Shown here piece after piece: positions 59,480-64,000 of a stretch of 64,000 nt of DNA. The first letter of the stretch is position 1. Every line of letters begins with the position of its first letter. Made by a program: the position numbers and the translations under genes. The stretch lies in the NCBI GenBank assembly GCA_019722365.1, contig JADFUC010001348.1, positions 1 through 64,000 of the forward strand, given 5' to 3'. Under the pieces are notes generated by a model. That model ran no database searches, had not been told where the DNA came from, and was given only the letters and a program-made list of their open reading frames with translations. The DNA comes from Lithospermum erythrorhizon (Eukaryota > Streptophyta > Magnoliopsida > Boraginales > Boraginaceae).

Positions 59480-60760
59480 TATTGACTCCGTACTGACGGC
59501 GCTTATTATATTACGTGGCCTCATTGCACTTTTTGATATGTTTTGTGGCCTTGTCGGCGATTGTGATTGATTTTATTTATCAAGTGATGTTTTAGTCACA
59601 GGCTGTAATACCGTTGGGAGTAGAGTAGTTGTTTGGGTTATGTACTCTAGCCTGTGCCTCTTTGGGAAGATCGGGGCGACCCTACACTGGGATTACTGTG
59701 GATTAGGTGACTCTCCTTCCTGGGTGCGATACGCGACACTATTTACTTTATATCACTTAGCGTATATTGCCACTTTATACTTAGCGAGTAGTGCGGTGCC
59801 TTATACTCAGTGTATAAGCTGCTGTAAAGCCTTATATCGCTATGGTATAGCCATGCATGGTACTTATACTTAGCGTATATGTTTTCACAATAGACTTAAA
59901 TAGATGAGCGTTAGTTTTGGCCTTATACCGCGGTATGTCAAGGTGATTATCGATTAGTCCATTCCCTGCGTACTCGATCGGTTATTACGCGCATTTGGCG
60001 CTGATATACCTGGGTGGGGCAAAGTAGAGATAGTGAGGTTCATGACTGTGAGTTTAGTCAATGGCTGAATTTCGATGTCTTTCTAGAATTGCGGCATTTA
60101 CCGAAACCTCTATGATATCTCTCCAGATTTTATTTGCACTTTCTTTCGTGATTACGACGTGTGACACGATTAGATACTCCGATATATGTGTATTTCATTC
60201 ATGGCTTATCATTATATTTACCTGCCTCGCCTGCATTGCGATTACCAAGTTTCACTAAGTTTTTCATGCTTACACCCCTTTTCAGATTGGCTAAGATTTC
60301 ATTCATACAGTTAACAAAGTGCGCTTGAGCAAGAGTATTGCTTCGGTAGTTTTGTCTGAGTGGCTAAAGCGAGCATCAAGCAGGCGATCCTCACAACCGA
60401 TTACGCCAAGGCTGGCCAACCGCTTTTGATTGTTGTATTTCCCTTTCAAACTTTAAATTGCTCTACTGTCATTATTGTATTCCTGGATACGTGATGTATC
60501 ATTCAGAAATTGCGCATTACTTTATTTCGATATATCAGGTATATATTTAAGGCTTGGCTGCTTCGATATCACCGATGGATTATAAATTTTAAAAACCTGC
60601 TTTGATTTGGGAAACTTAATCAGGATCACATTTTTGGACGAAACGAATCGTGTTTTTAAACTCCGAGTCGCCCATCGGTTCGGGGCGACTCATTGCTCCT
60701 GATTTTAATGACTTACCTCCTGGGCTTACCGACCTCATGTCGTTACGCCTCGTCTTCACA
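59480..60760 (+). mobile_element. Second gypsy family, LTR copy D (plus), 5' truncated
   Basis: Shares with copy C the gtggccttgtcggcg.ttgtga tract (59540), tagagtagttg (59620), ggttaggtgactct-like sequence (59702), the tandem zone of acttatacttagcgtata units (59720-59940), and tttcaaacttt (60446). Shares cctgctttgatttgggaaac (60596) with copy B. It starts in mid-LTR directly after the duplicated block. ORFs at 59640-60258 are within the LTR. Confidence 0.6.
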
Positions 60761-61975
60761 AGAAATTATTTTATTATTTTAATAAAAATTATAATGAATT
60801 TTTTTTAAAACCTAAGTTAAATAAGATGAAAAGCTACTCACGAAGAAAATAAAAGCATTTATGATCAGAAATAACTTTTTATTTTGTCTTGGTGATAATT
60901 ACGGAGTATTACGTAGTGAGATAATATTTATAATAGTTTACGTAATTTATTCATAAATTCTACACACCAAGCAATGCAATAAGCTTACTACTTAAAATTA
61001 AAATAAAAAATTATCAAGCAAGAAAATGGTAAATACATTAATTGGGCTTTTATCACTTTATAACCGCCTAACCCACCCTCAGACATTATATATGTATAAA
61101 TACGGTCTATTTTAATTGACCTATAAGGTCTCACTAATTGATATAATTAATTATCAATTGATTAGGTCATTGATTATATCCTCTTAGTATCATATTATTA
61201 AACAAATCTCAAGCCTTAAATCATAAGTGGTCAATTTTGAATTTTGAAGGTTGAATTTTTCTATTATCAATTCAATTATTTTTATATATATCGAATTGTT
61301 TTTGGTGAAAAATATATAAAATGTTATTTTTACTAATAACATAATAATTTTGATCCAAATAAATATTAACTGTGTAATGTGTTGGTTAAAGATGTAAGGT
61401 ATCAAAGTTTGTTAATTTTGTCGATTGAAAATCGGCGACAATCTTTTGAAGAGGGAATATAATTTGGAGCTTTTTCGTACAACAGTATGTGTTTGTCTTG
61501 AAGTGCTTTGGGATGTGTTTTATATTGTTAGTCAAGAGAAATTTGATTAAAAGATTTGAACTTTATTCAATGTGATGAAAAAATCAATCTTCCTGATCGT
61601 TTTGTTTTAGTCAAAAGATCCTTATAGTTTTCTTCTTTATTGAGTGAAAATGATGTTCTTGAAAACTTATACCTCAAATATTTATGGCAAAGTTTGAAGC
61701 TTTTATTATTGTCCCTTATAGTGGAATGCACGCTTAGTCGGTACATCGCGTGACAAGACTTCCTTAAGATCATATTAAACAAATGATCATCGATTCTAAG
61801 TTTTCAATCATCTTAAATCTGCTTAATATCAGAGTGCTGCAATTTTGTCATGATTCAACCCTTAAGCTCGCTGATCATGGCAGTGTTCTCAATAAACCAT
61901 TCTGGATTATCTCAATAGTCTTCGTAGTCTTAAATAGGTATTGCTGATAGTACATAACGGAAGAAATAATTCTGC
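60761..61975. other. AT-rich region, no gene recognised
   Basis: Includes an imperfect palindrome (ttgatataattaattatcaa, 61138-61157). Short minus-strand frames at 61190-61405 and 61567-61782 show no known domain. Confidence 0.45.
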
Positions 61976-61978
61976 GAA

Positions 61979-62250
61979 CTCTAGGTAAGTTTTGAGATTT
62001 GTTTGTTTGTTATTGAAGGCCTTCCGCTGAGGCTATAGAAATGTGTTAGCAGAATTCACTTTTTTTCTCGCACCTAAGATGAATTATTGGTTAGTTTACA
62101 TTATTGATAGGTATTGTTGAGACATAAGGAAGTTCCGGATTCTCTGTTTTCGTACAATAACTGTTGACTAGAGTCCTCAACTCTAGGTGTTTGAGATTTG
62201 TTTGTTTCTGCTATTGAAGGTCTTCCGTTGAGGCTTAGAAATGTTAGTAT
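61979..62250. repeat. Local direct repeat pair
   Basis: ctctaggt...ttgagatttgtttgttt followed by tattgaagg.cttccg.tgagg occurs at about 61979-62045 and 62181-62250. Confidence 0.8.
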
Positions 62251-63640
62251 TTGAGATTTTGATCATCCACAGATTGCCAACTGTTCCAGTAAAAAGTTGC
62301 AGCCATCTCAGCTTTAGTAGACTATTACTTTGTTGATTTTGGTCCGGTACTCTCATTTCTCCTTGTGGCTTGTGCAATTTTGTTCAACTAGTTTTGGAGT
62401 TGGCTTCTTGGGTAACGGTGGAGATGGAAATTATAGTTGCATGGAGTACTTGGATTTGTTGAATGCTGCACTTTTACATCTATAAAGTCATTGGGATTTA
62501 TATGTTCAAGTTTAGTCTGGCAAGAGCAAAATTGTAGTTTCATTGTGACCCTGTTGACTATTTGATGATCCCTTGTGAGTTATCGCCTTCTTTATTAATT
62601 GTCCACCTTCTTCACGGTAGTGATGAGATCAAATGCTTCCGCCGATGGTGTCTATGGTATCAGCATAAACATAATATTGGATTCTTCAGACATATAGCTC
62701 TTTGATCATGGGATATAATAAGCTATGATTCACATGTATTTGGTGCAATAATATCCATTGTAAGTTGTAGTTGGGTTGTCACCACATTAAAGAGTTGAAG
62801 AATCAACTACTTCGATATGGGTACATTGATGAATTGTGTTTAAGTAGCATCAAGTTTGTAATAACACCAAGTGCATTTGCTGCAGAACTGGGGATTTGTT
62901 GCCAAAGTGTGTTTAAATAGCATCAAGTTTATAATAGAAGCCACAAAATGTAAGCTCTCATTTGATTCCATTGAATATATACCATGAAAGAGTTGAAACA
63001 CTCGTCGGGATGACTATCCTTTTTTTTTCCCAATCGATATGATATCATTAAAAATGACTAGCATTAATAAGAGTCTCAAAAGTAGCAACTATCTATTAGG
63101 TCTCCATGAGGTCTCGATGCACAAATGAGTACTTCTGGCTCAGAGAGCCCATCGGTATCTCCGAGTATTCCACGGGTTCATGCATTTTGTTGCCTGGGAT
63201 CGTGGTATACTGCTCGAAAATTTCAGGCGCCATTATCGACTGGCCATCGGCATCAGTTCACGAAAAGACGGTTCAAATTAATAAAGAGTAGGCTTGTACC
63301 ACAACTTTCTTATTATCCCAAAAATATTCCAATTCTCTTAAATTTTGTTCCAAAATCAATGTAGAAATGTTTTCACTTGATTTTCAGATCATCTCTGTAG
63401 ATATCATTTTGTGCTCTAAATCTAGAGCTTAGATTTGTCATCGGTAATACTAAATTATAAAAGATACCAATCGAGAAGCTTAGTTTGATACAAGACTTTC
63501 TGTAACAATCACGTAGAGTTCTTTTCTACTTGATCAAGAAGAAGAACACTATTTACCCAGAGGGGAACCTCAGATAAAGATCCTGCTATTTACTTCTCAG
63601 ATTTTCTTAAATTATCATTCTGCCTCAGATTACATGCAGA
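62251..63640. other. Intergenic region left of the RNase H remnant
   Basis: Overlapping frames at 63106-63364 on the plus strand, and an open minus-strand stretch (about 63255-63100 with SIMAPEIFEQYTTIPG and EYSEIPMGSLSQKYSF), are coding-like, but I recognise neither. It may be a 3' part of a non-LTR element or an unrelated exon. Confidence 0.35.
62837..62940. repeat. Short direct repeat pair
   Basis: gtgtttaagtagcatcaagt at 62837 and gtgtttaaatagcatcaagt at 62909. Confidence 0.8.
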
Positions 63641-63642
63641 TA

Positions 63643-63951
63643 TTAGACTCGTATGAGCTGCCGCATATAATGTTTAGTTATGTCGTTCGCTCTCAACACA
63701 AACAACATGCCTTCTCGGACTGCCATTGCCACTGCTACTAATGCGCTTGAAACCTGTGACATAATGTTGAAACGAGCCTCCTTGAAGCATCCCTGAACTC
63801 CTCGAACCACCACACCAATTGAGCAACGCCTATTGTGTTTCATCCAGCTTGCATCACAGTTTATTTTGAGCCATTGCTGATCTGGTGCTTGCCATCTCCC
63901 CTGCTGGACTGTTCCTCCCCATCTCCCCTGTAGTGGACGAAGGTAAAGGAG
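63643..63951 (-). pseudogene. RNase H-like domain (RVT_3 type) remnant, probably non-LTR retroelement
   Basis: One open minus-strand frame of 102 codons ending at a stop at 63643 and preceded by a stop at 63954-63952. It reads WQAPDQQWLKINCDASW, then CSIGVVVRGVQGCF and AMAVREGMLFVL. This is the pattern of the plant RVT_3 domain found at the C-terminus of LINE-type polyproteins and in ribonuclease H-like plant proteins: W.PP..W.K.N.DAS, then GVV.RD.G, then AEA.A.REG. The first catalytic Asp is kept. The Glu expected in AEA is Val (VAVAMAV), and the third acidic motif (ESD) is missing. A short repeat, LQGRW/QQGRW, precedes the domain. Reverse transcriptase would lie beyond 64000. Confidence 0.6.
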
Positions 63952-64000
63952 TCATGTTGGCAGATTTGTAGTCCTCTGCTAACCGTATACCTCCTGCAAT

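Noticed and set aside
63106..63364. Overlapping 61- and 79-codon plus-strand ORFs
   Set aside because: No domain; the minus strand is equally open, so strand and reality are undecided.
1..64000. tRNA, rRNA, organellar insertions
   Set aside because: No cloverleaf-type sequence or conserved rRNA/plastid tracts noticed on reading both strands; a covariance search would be needed to be certain.

Overview
This window looks like repeat-rich nuclear DNA of a flowering plant, most likely a eudicot. It is AT-rich, has canonical plant GT-AG splice sites in several broken genes, carries plant-type LTR retrotransposons, and contains fragments of plant gene families: a 2-oxoglutarate-dependent dioxygenase (2OGD), the APC6/CDC16 cell-cycle subunit and a Raf-like kinase. 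I found no intact protein-coding gene, no rRNA or tRNA, and nothing prokaryotic. Nearly every recognisable reading frame is broken by stops, deletions or single-base shifts. This fits old pseudogenes and transposon relics, although uncorrected long-read errors could add to it. I cannot name the species.

Layout. 1-1655 is one LTR of a Ty3/gypsy family. 1798-3474 is a 2OGD pseudogene on the minus strand. 4285-24029 is a large nested Ty3/gypsy insertion, also on the minus strand. Its two LTRs (about 4285-6031 and 22395-24029) enclose degraded gag and protease (about 19990-22210). Several LTRs of a second gypsy family lie inside it (A about 6040-8290, B about 8300-10928, C about 14592-17150, with A and B opposite in direction to C), together with a ten-unit 76-bp hairpin minisatellite (11640-12340).

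24030-31950 and 36820-41960 are two copies of one segment. The first copy is interrupted by a CACTA-like end (from 25278) and a Copia-type LTR with primer-binding site (26708-27957). Each copy carries a coiled-coil transposon ORF remnant followed by five units of a roughly 100-bp minisatellite. 42938-44595 holds three exons of APC6 and two exons of a Raf-like kinase in the same direction, an apparent chimera of captured gene fragments. 45-50 kb is AT-rich DNA with a direct-repeat pair and a fold-back element (49112-49745). 51251-54830 is a second 2OGD pseudogene with two DNA-transposon-like insertions the first copy lacks. 57360-57672 is a GC-rich hAT-like end. 59480-60760 is another LTR of the second gypsy family. 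63643-63951 encodes a broken RNase H-like domain on the minus strand.

The pieces fit one history. An ancestral segment (2OGD, a short shared block, block A, block B) was duplicated at least three times in the same orientation. Copy X is 1776-31950, copy Z about 35730-41960 and copy Y about 51226-59460. The copies were then invaded independently. Copy Y preserves the near-empty target site (about 58020-58060) of the 20-kb insertion in copy X. I see no evidence of a new functional system. The most informative items are the three-copy duplication with its internal insertion clock, the chimeric capture of APC6 and kinase exons, and the hairpin minisatellite.
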